A stretch of 64,000 bases of DNA from Chitinophagaceae bacterium (GCA_947458275.1 CANGYR010000005.1:92773-156772); one strand, 5' to 3'. Positions 49,456-59,840 are shown, counted from the stretch's first letter. Translations and numbers: made by a program. Notes: a model not told the origin generated them from the sequence alone.

Positions 49456-51957
49456 ATGGAAATTAAAAATGATGACAACCGGGAGTTTAATTTGGCGGCT
49501 GATTATATTAATCTCAGCAACCAATCTGTTTTTCTGAGCGGGAAAGCAGGAACAGGAAAAACCACTTTTCTTAAATTCATCAAAGGGTCATGTAAAAAAA
49601 ATATTGCGGTAGTAGCTCCAACGGGCGTAGCTGCTATTAATGCAGGCGCAACCACCATTCATTCTTTCTTCAACTTACCTTTTCATCCATTTATTCCCTC
49701 TGATAATGTAAAATTCAATTCGGAAAATACATCAAACAAACATGATTTAATCTCTAAACTTCGACTTAACAGCGAGAAAAAAGAAATTTTGCAACAATTA
49801 GAATTACTGATTATAGATGAAATAAGCATGGTGAGATGCGACACCCTGGATGCAATAGATGCTATATTGCGTTATACCCGAAACAATTTTTCAAAAGCAT
49901 TTGGTGGCGTTCAGGTATTATTTATTGGAGACTTATACCAATTGCCGCCCGTTATAAAAGAAGAAGATTGGCAGCTTTTGAAAGAATATTATACCCATCC
50001 GTATTTTTTTAATAGTAAAGTAATTGAGGAAGGTCAACCGATATATATTGAGCTGAAAAAGGTTTACCGACAAAGCGATCGGAAATTTATTGATTTACTC
50101 AACAAGGTTAGAAATAATAAAATGGATGAGGAAGGATATAATTTGTTAAATAGTCGCCTTGTAAATAATCAACAAATTAATTATGATAAATACATAACGC
50201 TTACCACGCATAATCAAAAAGCCGATGTAATAAACAATAGTGAATTGGGAAAAATAAATAATGACGAATTTATTTTGACTGCAAGTATAGATGGCATTTT
50301 CAGCGAACAATCATTTCCGGTTGAACAAAAATTGATTTTAAAAGTTGGCGCAAAAGTCATGTTCGTGAAAAATGACAGTGAAAAAATTAAGCGGTATTAC
50401 AATGGAAAAATTGGAACGGTAAAAAAAATTGAAGAGGAAAAAATATGGGTGGAATGTACAGATGCAGAAACAACTTCGCAGATTTCATTAGGAAAAGAAA
50501 CCTGGAAAAATATACGTTATGCTATTAACGCAAAAAGCAAAAAAATTGAAGAAGAAGAATTAGGCTCATTTACTCAATATCCACTTCGGTTGGCATGGGC
50601 CATTACGATTCATAAAAGTCAAGGCTTAACATTTGATAATGCTTTGGTAGATGCCTCAGCGGCATTTGCTTCCGGTCAGGTGTATGTTGCACTAAGCAGA
50701 TGCAGAAGTCTTGACGGATTGTTTTTAAAAAGTAGCATCAGCCTTTCAAGTCTTAGAAGCGATGAAAGAATAGTTTCCTACATAAAAATGTTGGAATCAT
50801 CTAACGACGATGACCACTTATCGGATGCAATAAACCAATATCAAAAAGAAATTATCAAAGATTTATTCGATTTTAAAACCATTGAAAGCGATTTATCCAG
50901 CTGCATCAAATGGAACAACGAAAAGAAAGCATTTACAAAAAATATAAACGATTGGCTGAATAAAATTAATAGTGATCTAAATATTCTTATTGGGTATAGC
51001 ATTAGGTTTGAACCCATACTCTCTTCATTCTTTTCCGAAATTACTTCTCCCTCTGATAACATCTCCTTAAAACAAAAGATCGAAAGCGCAGCGAATTGGT
51101 ATATCGTTGAGTTGGAGAAATTAAAAAATGACATACACAATTGTACTGCCGTTTCAGATAACAGGCAGCTATCAAGCGAGTTTACTTCTTTGTTGAAAAA
51201 AGTCTTTCAATCTATTTGTTATAAAAAAGAAATACTGTCTTGTTGCATAGGAGGTTTTTCGCTAGAAAATTACCAACTAAAAAAGACCGGCGTAAAAAAA
51301 GAGCTTTTTAAATTTAATGCTTATGCTGGGGCCGCTGATTTTATTTCAGATGATATCAAAAAGAATAACTTATTTCATTTACTGAAATCTAAAAGAAATG
51401 AAATTGCTGAAGAAAAAAACGTACCGGTTTATATGGTTTGCAGCAGCGAGTCTTTACAACAGATGTCCACTATTCTTCCCATTAACATTAGTGAACTGTC
51501 TGACATTAATGGAATGGGACCAGTGAAAATAAAACAATATGGAAAAATCTTTTTATCAATAATTGAAACTTATTGCGAAGAAAATAATATAAACAGATCA
51601 GAAAAAGAAATTGTTATTAAGCCATTAAAGAAAAAGTCAGTCAATAAAAAACCGGATACAAAACTAGAAACTTTCAAACTTTATAAAGAGGGAATATCAA
51701 TAAAAGAAATTGCTGCTTCCAGGAATTTGACAATTACAACAATAGAAGGACACCTCGTGCATTATATAGAGACCGGTGAAATTAATATAGATTCATTGAT
51801 TGAGTCAAAAACCCAAGACCTCATTAAAAGAGTATTATCTAATAACAACATTTCCGGGTTGACAGAAATTAAAAACCGACTTCCGGAAAATATAAGTTAT
51901 GCCCAAATAAAATGGATGATTGCGTCTCTTAAAAAGTCAGAAAATGTAGACGTATAA
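49456..51957 (+). CDS. Pif1-like AAA helicase with C-terminal HRDC-like and helix-turn-helix regions
   Basis: VFLSGKAGTGKTTFLKFIK, VVAPTGVAAINAGATTIHSFFNLP, LLIIDEISMVRCD, AWAITIHKSQGLTFDNALVDASAAFASGQVYVALSRCRSLDGL; HRDC-like ELSDINGMGPVKIKQYG. Confidence 0.92.
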   Translation: MEIKNDDNREFNLAADYINLSNQSVFLSGKAGTGKTTFLKFIKGSCKKNIAVVAPTGVAAINAGATTIHSFFNLPFHPFIPSDNVKFNSENTSNKHDLISKLRLNSEKKEILQQLELLIIDEISMVRCDTLDAIDAILRYTRNNFSKAFGGVQVLFIGDLYQLPPVIKEEDWQLLKEYYTHPYFFNSKVIEEGQPIYIELKKVYRQSDRKFIDLLNKVRNNKMDEEGYNLLNSRLVNNQQINYDKYITLTTHNQKADVINNSELGKINNDEFILTASIDGIFSEQSFPVEQKLILKVGAKVMFVKNDSEKIKRYYNGKIGTVKKIEEEKIWVECTDAETTSQISLGKETWKNIRYAINAKSKKIEEEELGSFTQYPLRLAWAITIHKSQGLTFDNALVDASAAFASGQVYVALSRCRSLDGLFLKSSISLSSLRSDERIVSYIKMLESSNDDDHLSDAINQYQKEIIKDLFDFKTIESDLSSCIKWNNEKKAFTKNINDWLNKINSDLNILIGYSIRFEPILSSFFSEITSPSDNISLKQKIESAANWYIVELEKLKNDIHNCTAVSDNRQLSSEFTSLLKKVFQSICYKKEILSCCIGGFSLENYQLKKTGVKKELFKFNAYAGAADFISDDIKKNNLFHLLKSKRNEIAEEKNVPVYMVCSSESLQQMSTILPINISELSDINGMGPVKIKQYGKIFLSIIETYCEENNINRSEKEIVIKPLKKKSVNKKPDTKLETFKLYKEGISIKEIAASRNLTITTIEGHLVHYIETGEINIDSLIESKTQDLIKRVLSNNNISGLTEIKNRLPENISYAQIKWMIASLKKSENVDV

Positions 51958-51959
51958 TT

Positions 51960-52457
51960 TTACTTTCCTCTGCCAAAATCATCCTGCAGTCTTACAATAT
52001 CGTCTTCGTTACTTGGATTTTCTGGGTCTGTATGCATCCAAATTTCAGCAATAATACCCCAGTCATTCAAGCCAACCAACCGGTGTCTTTCTCCCTGTTT
52101 CAATTGAATGATTTCATTTAAACTTAGGTGGTAGAGTTCTTTTTCCTCGTCCGTTTCGCTTCGAACAACGCCGGCTTCGCCTCTAATTAGTTTCCAAACT
52201 TCCGCACGTCTGAAATGGTACTGCCAGCTTAGTTTTTTTTCGGGCGCAACCAACAATATTTTGGGACTCAGTTTACCTTTCAGTAATGCTGATTTATCAA
52301 GTGATGGAAAAAAATGATCAATGAAATTGGCCGCATCTCTTTCTTCAATAACAAAAAATCCACCCCATGGTCTGGAGGAATCAATGTTATGGACGGATAA
52401 ATTGTTTTCTTTAAGATAAATTTCAATTTCGCTAAAAATTTGTTGCTGACTTTTCAT
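51960..52457 (-). CDS. Mannose-6-phosphate isomerase-like cupin protein
   Basis: SRPWGGFFVIEE..., PKILLVAPEKKLSWQYHFRRAEVWKLIRGEAGV, LKQGERHRLVGL. Confidence 0.8.
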   Translation of the reverse strand: MKSQQQIFSEIEIYLKENNLSVHNIDSSRPWGGFFVIEERDAANFIDHFFPSLDKSALLKGKLSPKILLVAPEKKLSWQYHFRRAEVWKLIRGEAGVVRSETDEEKELYHLSLNEIIQLKQGERHRLVGLNDWGIIAEIWMHTDPENPSNEDDIVRLQDDFGRGK

Positions 52458-52476
52458 TTTTAGAGGTGTTTAGTGG

Positions 52477-54345
52477 TTATCTGCCCATGTACAGCATAAG
52501 AATTTGTACATCACTCGGGTTTACTCCGGAAATTCTGGATGCTTGCCCAAGCGTTCTGGGTTGTATCTTGATAAATTTTTGCCTCGCTTCCGTACTTAAT
52601 GAAACCAGTTTGTTGTAATTGAAATTATCCGGTATTATCAGATTTTCCAACTGGCTCATCTTTTGAACCAACTCTTTTTCTTTCTCTATATATGTATCGT
52701 ATTTAAGTTGTATTTCTGCCTGCTCCAACTCCTCAGAAGTATACTCTTCAAAGTTTTCTTTGAGTCCGGCTATTTGCTGCAACATCGATCTGATGTCAAT
52801 TCCCGGACGGAGTAAAATTTGAGACGCCTTTTGTTTTAAAGATAACGGTGACGAATAAACGCTATTTAGGTAGTCGTTCACGACTGCCGGCTCCAATGAA
52901 ATATTTTGGAGTTTATTTTTTATTTCCTCAACGTTTTGTCTTTTCTTTTGCAGAAGCTCCATTCTTTCCTGCCCTGCCAAACCGAGTCTGTAACTGATCT
53001 CCGTCAGACGCATATCGGCATTGTCTTGTCTGAGCAAGGTTCTGAATTCCGCTCTGCTTGTAAACATCCTGTATGGCTCGTCGGTTCCCTTGTTAATTAA
53101 GTCGTCAATCAACACGCCGATATAAGCCTCACTCCTTTTCAATACCAGTGGGTCAAGCTCGTTTGCTTTTTGATGGGCGTTAATTCCTGCCATCAAACCC
53201 TGACAAGCAGCCTCTTCGTATCCGGTTGTTCCGTTGATTTGTCCGGCAAAAAACAGATTGTCAATCAGCTTGGTTTCCAAACTGAATTTAAGCTGAGTCG
53301 GTGGAAAATAATCATATTCAATAGCATATCCCGGGCGAAACATTTTGACGCTTTCAAAGCCGGGAACCTTTCTAAGTGATTGATACTGAACATCTTCTGA
53401 TAAAGAGGTGGAGAATCCATTGACATAAATCTCTACCGTATTCCAGCCCTCCGGCTCAACAAACAACTGGTGTCTGTCGCGCTCCGCAAATCGGTTTATT
53501 TTGTCTTCTATACTTGGGCAGTACCTTGGACCCGTTCCCTGGATACGTCCTTTAAACATTGGACTGGAATCAAAACCCTCTTTTAAAATATCATGTACTT
53601 CCTGACTAGTATAAGTTATCCAGCAGCTTCTTTGTTGTTCTGCTTTCAACTCCGGTTTTGACAGATAACTAAATCCCACAAGCTCCTCGTCTCCTTTCTG
53701 TTCTTCCATTTTGGAATAATCTAGACTTCTTCCGTCAATTCTGGGCGGAGTCCCCGTCTTCAAGCGATCACTTTCAAAACCCAAAGAAACAAGTTGTTCA
53801 GTTATCCCAGTTGCCGCTTTTTCGGCTACTCTCCCGCCCCCGAAATTTTTCTCACCAATATGAATGACACCATTTAGAAATGTACCATTGGTTAATACGA
53901 CAGACTTAGCGTGTATTGAATGTCCCAATCCGGTTACAACACCAGCCGCTTTTCCATCTTTTACTATGATTTCCTTAACTGTATCCTGATAAAAGTCGAG
54001 ATTAGGTGTATTTTCCAGCATTTCTCTCCAGGTAGCAGCAAACAACATTCTGTCACACTGTGCTCTTGGGCTCCACATTGCCGGACCTTTTGATCGATTC
54101 AGCATCCTGAATTGAATCATGCTTTTATCCGTCACTATGCCACTATATCCACCCATTGCATCTATCTCCTTAACAATCTGCCCCTTGGCAATTCCTCCCA
54201 TAGCGGGATTACAACTCATTTGGGCGATAGTCTGCATATTCATAGTAACCAACAAAACCCTGCTACCCATATTGGCGGCAGCGGCGGCGGCCTCACAACC
54301 GGCGTGTCCGGCTCCAACTACTATGACATCGTATTTTTGAAACAT
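52477..54345 (-). CDS. mnmG: tRNA uridine-5-carboxymethylaminomethyl modification enzyme MnmG (GidA)
   Basis: YDVIVVGAGHAGCEAAAAAANMG, CNPAMGGIAKGQIVKEIDAMGG, TGTPPRIDGRSLDYS, GTTGYEEAACQGLMAGINA. Confidence 0.98.
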   Translation of the reverse strand: MFQKYDVIVVGAGHAGCEAAAAAANMGSRVLLVTMNMQTIAQMSCNPAMGGIAKGQIVKEIDAMGGYSGIVTDKSMIQFRMLNRSKGPAMWSPRAQCDRMLFAATWREMLENTPNLDFYQDTVKEIIVKDGKAAGVVTGLGHSIHAKSVVLTNGTFLNGVIHIGEKNFGGGRVAEKAATGITEQLVSLGFESDRLKTGTPPRIDGRSLDYSKMEEQKGDEELVGFSYLSKPELKAEQQRSCWITYTSQEVHDILKEGFDSSPMFKGRIQGTGPRYCPSIEDKINRFAERDRHQLFVEPEGWNTVEIYVNGFSTSLSEDVQYQSLRKVPGFESVKMFRPGYAIEYDYFPPTQLKFSLETKLIDNLFFAGQINGTTGYEEAACQGLMAGINAHQKANELDPLVLKRSEAYIGVLIDDLINKGTDEPYRMFTSRAEFRTLLRQDNADMRLTEISYRLGLAGQERMELLQKKRQNVEEIKNKLQNISLEPAVVNDYLNSVYSSPLSLKQKASQILLRPGIDIRSMLQQIAGLKENFEEYTSEELEQAEIQLKYDTYIEKEKELVQKMSQLENLIIPDNFNYNKLVSLSTEARQKFIKIQPRTLGQASRISGVNPSDVQILMLYMGR

Positions 54346-54445
54346 GAGTGTGCAAAGATAAAAAAAGTTTAGGGGTTTGATGGTTTAGAAGTTTAGTGGG
54401 GGTATTACAACCCGTAAGAATTTATTTTTCGGAAAGAGTAGTTTT

Positions 54446-54459
54446 GTTCCACGTGAAAC
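54446..54459. promoter_or_regulatory. parS-like site GTTCCACGTGAAAC
   Basis: Close to the bacterial parS consensus GTTTCACGTGAAAC. Confidence 0.65.
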
Positions 54460-54481
54460 GAAGAGAAAAAACATTGAAACT

Positions 54482-54511
54482 AATAGCCCACCATTTAAAT
54501 GGTGGGCTATT
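54482..54511. terminator. Bidirectional hairpin between the parS-like sites
   Basis: AATAGCCCACCATTTAAATGGTGGGCTATT perfect palindrome. Confidence 0.75.
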
Positions 54512-54538
54512 GATTATTTATTGGACAATGCAATATAT

Positions 54539-54552
54539 GTTCCACGTGGAAC
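54539..54552. promoter_or_regulatory. parS-like site GTTCCACGTGGAAC (perfect palindrome)
   Basis: 14-bp perfect palindrome, parS variant. Confidence 0.7.
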
Positions 54553-54585
54553 GAATTGTTTGTTCGATACAACGCCACAGAGAGT

Positions 54586-55011
54586 TTAAATTTTAAAATA
54601 AAGATTCAAATACTCCTCTTCTTTCTTCCTCATGATGGTTTGTTGAGCGGGATTCTTGTCTTTATACCCACATAAATGGAGAACTCCATGAAAGATTACT
54701 CTGTGAAGTTCTCTTTTATAGGAAGGAGAATATAGTTTGGCGTTTTCTTTTACTCTCTCAGTGCTAATATAGATCTCGGAAGTGATTGATGACTCGCCTT
54801 TGGGTGTTAAATTGAAGGTTATGATATCTGTATAATCATCGTGTTTTAGAAACGTTTGATTGATTGAAAGAAGGTATTCGTCTGAACAAAAAATAAAATC
54901 AACAGACGCAATTAACCGACCTTCCGTTTTAGTCATTTTTTTTAGAAACTCCTTGAGTCGGGTTCTGTCGGAAAGTGTTGTTTTATTAAGAAAGTGAAAA
55001 CGTGTATTCAT
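54586..55011 (-). CDS. ybeY: rRNA maturation endoribonuclease YbeY
   Basis: DYTDIITFNLTPKGESSITSEIYIS...HRVIFHGVLHLCGYKD. Confidence 0.96.
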   Translation of the reverse strand: MNTRFHFLNKTTLSDRTRLKEFLKKMTKTEGRLIASVDFIFCSDEYLLSINQTFLKHDDYTDIITFNLTPKGESSITSEIYISTERVKENAKLYSPSYKRELHRVIFHGVLHLCGYKDKNPAQQTIMRKKEEEYLNLYFKI

Positions 55012-55090
55012 TTTTAAAATTTCGTTTGTCGAAAATAAGACGTTTATCTATAAACTATCTTTACATCCTTAATTGAATCTAGAGAACTGT

Positions 55091-55321
55091 ATGTTTAAAA
55101 AACTTTCAGAATTGTCGGTAGGAAAAAAAGCAATCATTAAGTCTTTTGAAAGCGATGAAATGTTTTTAAAATTAATGGAAATGGGATGCACACCAGGTGA
55201 AACCATTCTGGTTGAACAAAAAGCACCATTTAATGATCCTATATCAATAATTGTTTCCGGATACAAATTAAGTTTGCGAGTTGATGAGGCTGAACAAATT
55301 ATAGTTGAAGAAATATTATAA
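55091..55321 (+). CDS. feoA: FeoA family ferrous iron transport protein
   Basis: LSELSVGKKAIIKSFESDEMFLKLMEMGCTPGETILVEQKAPFNDPISIIVSGYKLSLRVDEAEQIIVEE. Confidence 0.9.
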   Translation: MFKKLSELSVGKKAIIKSFESDEMFLKLMEMGCTPGETILVEQKAPFNDPISIIVSGYKLSLRVDEAEQIIVEEIL

Positions 55322-55329
55322 TTTTATAT

Positions 55330-55932
55330 ATGAATATTGGGTTATATTTTGGTTCTTTCAACCCCATCCACAATGGGCACCTAATCATTGCAAATTATAC
55401 TCTGAATAATACAGATCTGGATGAGGTTTGGTTTGTTGTTTCACCACAGAATCCTTTTAAAAATTCCAGTGTTTTACTGAATGAACAACACAGATTATCA
55501 CTGGTACAGACTGCCTTAGATGGAGAGATTAAAATAAAAGCATCGAATGTTGAGTTCAAGCTTCCTAAACCATCATATACTTCTAATACGCTTGTATATT
55601 TAAAAGAAAATTACCCTAAACATAGTTTTACAATTATTATGGGCAGCGATGGATTTCAAAACATTGATAAATGGAAAAATGCTTCTTATATTTTGAAAAA
55701 CCATAAAGTTTTTATTTATAAAAGACCCGGATATGATGTAATAAATAATGTTGGAGCTGATATAAAAGTGTTAGATGCACCTCAACTCGAAATCTCTTCT
55801 TCGTTTATTAGAAAACAAATTTCATTAAAGAAATCAATACGATATTATGTACCAGATTCGGTTATGATAGAGATTGAGCGGGAGCAATATTATTCTTCTC
55901 ATTTAGAAAATCCAGCCAAGGGCGATACATAA
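55330..55932 (+). CDS. nadD: Nicotinate-nucleotide adenylyltransferase
   Basis: IGLYFGSFNPIHNGHLIIANY, FVVSPQNPFK, LEISSSFIRKQI. Confidence 0.95.
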   Translation: MNIGLYFGSFNPIHNGHLIIANYTLNNTDLDEVWFVVSPQNPFKNSSVLLNEQHRLSLVQTALDGEIKIKASNVEFKLPKPSYTSNTLVYLKENYPKHSFTIIMGSDGFQNIDKWKNASYILKNHKVFIYKRPGYDVINNVGADIKVLDAPQLEISSSFIRKQISLKKSIRYYVPDSVMIEIEREQYYSSHLENPAKGDT

Positions 55933-57153
55933 GATTACTATTAGCTGTGATGGAATCTTAGTAAAATGTAACATAAAGAATGTTCCTAAAGTAATTAAAA
56001 GACTATAAATAAAAACGCTTGACGTTTGTTCGGAAAAAAGAGTGTAAGTCAAATAAAGTCCGGCGGCAAACATAAAACCCACTACTGCCGCATTGATACC
56101 TTCCAAAGACCTGTATACCACAACAAACTTCTTTAGGTATTGCAATAGCGGAAAGAAAAAGAAAACCAAAAGAGCGCTAGGTAGAAAAATGGCAATTGAA
56201 GCAATGGCGCAACCCAACGCTTGCATTTTTTTTCCTTGTGAAGACATGGCCATACCACCCGCATAAGATGCCAGGGAAAAAACAGGTCCCGGCACCACTC
56301 TGACTATACCATATCCCGTGACTAAATCATTGCGTTCTATTTTGATAGCATTTGGATTTTTAGTTGCGTGTTCTTTATCAGACGGCCTTACTACATATTG
56401 ATCGAGCATCATTGGGAAAAGGACATCACCACCACCAAATACAATACTGCCAAAACGATAGAAATTTTCAAATAAATTAAATGCTTTTCTGTTTTCCCAA
56501 TTATTTTTTCTTGCCGTTTCACTGAAAAAAGCTGCTAAGGAGAAAATAATTATAAATAGAAACAGGTTCGTCCATTTAACTGATTTTATTGAAACGTCTG
56601 TTGTCTTTGGAATCCTTTTATTACTAAAGTTGGTAGAAATTCCTGCTAAGATAATCAGTGCGGGAAAAACCCAGGGTGTTTTAAAAAACAGGTAAGTGAT
56701 TATAGTAGAAGCAAGCAATATTATAACTGTTATCGTGTTATATACAGAAACCTTTCTTGAATTAAAAGCGGCGTAAAGTAAAAATCCAATTGCCATTGGT
56801 TCAAAAAATCTGAAAATCAGAAGAATATTTTGTTTGTCTTTAAATGTCGTTACAAAAAAGGATAGCGCCCCCATTATAGTGCACGCGGGTAATATCCATA
56901 TAATGAATGTCAGGATTGCAAGCGGAAGTCCTCCTTTTTTATAACCAATCAAGGTTATCAATTGTGTGCTTGATGCACCAGGTAGTATTTGACACATAGA
57001 ATTGTATTCTACCAACTCCTGCTCTGTTAGATAATTTTTTTGATAAACGAATTTTTTCAGTAGGATGCCATAATGAACTTGAGGCCCACCAAAAGCGGTA
57101 AGTGTATAAAAGAAGACCTCTTTTAAAAAATTAATATGGTTCTTAATCGGCAT
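55903..57153 (-). CDS. chrA: Chromate transporter family protein
   Basis: FTLTAFGGPQVHYGILL..., YNSMCQILPGASSTQLITLIGYKKGGLPLA, duplicated FRFGSIVFGGGDVLFPM half. Confidence 0.9.
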   Translation of the reverse strand: MPIKNHINFLKEVFFYTLTAFGGPQVHYGILLKKFVYQKNYLTEQELVEYNSMCQILPGASSTQLITLIGYKKGGLPLAILTFIIWILPACTIMGALSFFVTTFKDKQNILLIFRFFEPMAIGFLLYAAFNSRKVSVYNTITVIILLASTIITYLFFKTPWVFPALIILAGISTNFSNKRIPKTTDVSIKSVKWTNLFLFIIIFSLAAFFSETARKNNWENRKAFNLFENFYRFGSIVFGGGDVLFPMMLDQYVVRPSDKEHATKNPNAIKIERNDLVTGYGIVRVVPGPVFSLASYAGGMAMSSQGKKMQALGCAIASIAIFLPSALLVFFFFPLLQYLKKFVVVYRSLEGINAAVVGFMFAAGLYLTYTLFSEQTSSVFIYSLLITLGTFFMLHFTKIPSQLIVILCIALGWIF

Positions 57154-57242
57154 CTTTAATAATGTGATAAATGTATATAATTTGTTGGTGTTTGTAAAAA
57201 ATATAATTTAACTAATTAATTGTATATAAAGTAGATTTGAGT

Positions 57243-58268
57243 ATGAGTCAGAAAAATATTCTATTTGTAGGGTTATTGATTGCTGTTTCTTTAATAAAAA
57301 ATACTTATGCCCAGCAATTAAAAAATAGTTCAGATAATAAAAATGAGAATGAAATTATAGATTATAGTAATTTGAAAAACTGGGCAGCACATCCCTTGAA
57401 AGAAGATCCGTCTGACAGTCTGCCTGCGCTTTTAAAAAAAGATTATTATAAAGACTCTTTAGTCGATGTGTTTTTTATACATCCCACCTCTTATACTGAT
57501 AAAAGTTTCACCTCCTGGAATGCCTCTATTGATGATGAAAAGCTCAATAAAAAAACGGATGAAAGTTCTATACTGTATCAAGCCAGTGTGTTTAATGAAA
57601 GTAATAGGGTTTTTGCTCCCAGATACAGGCAGGCTCACTATAAAAGCTTTTCACTGGATAGAGAAACAGCTAAACCGTATTTTGACAAAGCTTATGATGA
57701 TATAAAAACTGCTTTTATCTTTTACCTTGAAAAATATAATAATGGAAGGCCAATTATCATTGCAAGCCATAGCCAGGGTACATTACATGCCGGCAGGTTA
57801 ATGAAAGAATTTTTTGAAGGTGAAATATTACAAAATAAACTTGTGTGCGCTTATCTGATTGGAATGCCAGTACCGGAAAATTATTTTACTGAAATTTATC
57901 CCTGTAAGGACAGTTGTGCTACTGGTTGTTTTGTTTCCTGGAGAACTTTTAAATCTGGTTATACGCCAGATTATGTGAGTAAAGAGTCTTTTAAATCTAT
58001 TGTCACCAATCCGTTGAGTTGGACGATTGATGAAAATTATGTTTCAAAAGAATTTAATACAGGTGGGGTATTGAAAAATTTTAATAAGGTAGTACCAAAA
58101 GTTGTAGATGCTCAGATTAAGGGAAATATTTTATGGAGTTGTAAACCTGATATATTTGGTAAAATATTTTTAAGGCAAAAAAACTTTCATATAGGAGACA
58201 TTAATCTTTTTTATCTTAATATCAGAAATAATGTCAGGCACAGAATTAATTGTTTCTGGAAAAAATAA
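57243..58268 (+). CDS. DUF3089 family (alpha/beta-hydrolase-like) protein
   Basis: VDVFFIHPTSYTD..., FAPRYRQAHY, PIIIASHSQGTLHAGRLMKEFFEG. Confidence 0.88.
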   Translation: MSQKNILFVGLLIAVSLIKNTYAQQLKNSSDNKNENEIIDYSNLKNWAAHPLKEDPSDSLPALLKKDYYKDSLVDVFFIHPTSYTDKSFTSWNASIDDEKLNKKTDESSILYQASVFNESNRVFAPRYRQAHYKSFSLDRETAKPYFDKAYDDIKTAFIFYLEKYNNGRPIIIASHSQGTLHAGRLMKEFFEGEILQNKLVCAYLIGMPVPENYFTEIYPCKDSCATGCFVSWRTFKSGYTPDYVSKESFKSIVTNPLSWTIDENYVSKEFNTGGVLKNFNKVVPKVVDAQIKGNILWSCKPDIFGKIFLRQKNFHIGDINLFYLNIRNNVRHRINCFWKK

Positions 58269-58270
58269 AT

Positions 58271-59284
58271 TTACAATCCATATTGGGCACTTATTTGCAA
58301 CATTCTGTCCATTGGTTTTTTTGCTGCTAATCTTAATTCTTCATCCATTGTAATTTCCGGGCTTTCGTATTTCAAGCACAAATAAAGTTTTTCAAGGGTA
58401 TTTAATTTCATATAAGGACAGTCATTGCAAGCACAGGAATTATTAGGTGGGGCAGGAATGAATGTTTTTTGTGGACTTGATTTTTGCATTTGATGCAATA
58501 TCCCCGTTTCTGTGGCCACAATAAACTCATTGGATGAATCATCAATGGTATACTTTAAAAGTCCCGTGGTGCTCCCTATATAGTCTGCTAGAGCTAATAC
58601 AGGTTCTTCACATTCGGGATGCGCGATGAATTTAGCTTTTGGGTGACGAATTTTAAGTTTGGTGATTTTTTCAAGACTAAATATTTCATGAACCATACAT
58701 GCACCATTCCATAACAACATATTTCTGCCGGTCTTTTTATTGATATAAGCTCCAAGATTTTTATCAGGAGCAAATATGATAGGTTGATCTTTAGGCAGAC
58801 TTTCAACTATTTTCTGCGCATTGGAAGATGTGCAAATAATATCACTCAAAGCTTTCATTCCTGCACTGCAATTGATGTAGGTGATTACCAGATGGTCAGG
58901 ATACTTATCTTTAAATTTTTTAAATAATTCAGGAGGAGCAGAATCACTTAAAGAACAACCAGCATTAAGATCGGGTAATAAAACTTTTTTTGATGGATTT
59001 AATATCTTGGCCGTCTCAGCCATAAAATGTACTCCTGCAAAAACAATTATATCGGCATTAGTACTTTGTGCTTTCTGCGATAAACCTAAACTGTCGCCAA
59101 TATAATCTGCCACATCCTGGATGTCCGGTTCCTGATAATAGTGCGCAAGTATAATGGCATTTTTTTCTTTTTTTAATTTTTCTATTTCTTTAAAGAGATC
59201 CAAAGATATGTCTATATCCACATCAAAAAATCCTTTTTCTAAAACCAGTTTTTCTTTTGAAAAATCATTGTGTATATCTGCCAT
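58271..59284 (-). CDS. nadA: Quinolinate synthase
   Basis: [80 protein letters not shown]. Confidence 0.97.
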   Translation of the reverse strand: MADIHNDFSKEKLVLEKGFFDVDIDISLDLFKEIEKLKKEKNAIILAHYYQEPDIQDVADYIGDSLGLSQKAQSTNADIIVFAGVHFMAETAKILNPSKKVLLPDLNAGCSLSDSAPPELFKKFKDKYPDHLVITYINCSAGMKALSDIICTSSNAQKIVESLPKDQPIIFAPDKNLGAYINKKTGRNMLLWNGACMVHEIFSLEKITKLKIRHPKAKFIAHPECEEPVLALADYIGSTTGLLKYTIDDSSNEFIVATETGILHQMQKSSPQKTFIPAPPNNSCACNDCPYMKLNTLEKLYLCLKYESPEITMDEELRLAAKKPMDRMLQISAQYGL

Positions 59285-59840
59285 AATATATTCTAATACT
59301 ATATTTTTAAATAAACCCCTACTATTATTAGGGCTGTTAATAAGTGTATATTTTTATTTCATCCCCTATTGTAAAATTAAATAGTTTGTTTTATCCACAC
59401 TAATAAACAGTTAACTAACATTATGGTTATTTTTTACAACACCTATTATTACTATCTAAAAACTCATTCTATAAAATTTATTCAAACAAGTGAGTAAATA
59501 TGAAAGTGGAAAAAAATAAAGGAAAAATTTTTATAAATCATGTGAAAACAGAGCGGATAAAATTTTAAAAAAGTTATTTTATTAATAAAATAAACAATAT
59601 AATATATATTTATTCTTTTTTTGTTCAAACAAACGATTAACCAATTATGCTGTTTTCCACAGAAAAATTAATTATTAACATCTTGGTTGTTGAAAAATTA
59701 AATTGACCGTTTTTTTTAACAAAGTCCAGTTTTTGAATTTTAATAGATTCAATATTTTTAGTTGTTTCAAGGGTTTTCCACAGTTTGTTCATAACCTATT
59801 TTAACCTATTTTTGCTGAGCAAAAACCAATAATATATAAT
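59285..59840. other. Candidate replication origin region (AT-rich, DnaA-box cluster)
   Basis: TTATCCACA at 59391-59399; TTTTCCACA at 59653-59661 and 59774-59782; very AT-rich tract about 59560-59620. Confidence 0.45.
59784..59814 (+). promoter_or_regulatory. Bacteroidota promoter TTTG-N19-TATTTTTG upstream of the PPIase gene
   Basis: TTTG 59784-59787, 19-nt spacer, TATTTTTG (TAnnTTTG) 59807-59814. Confidence 0.6.
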
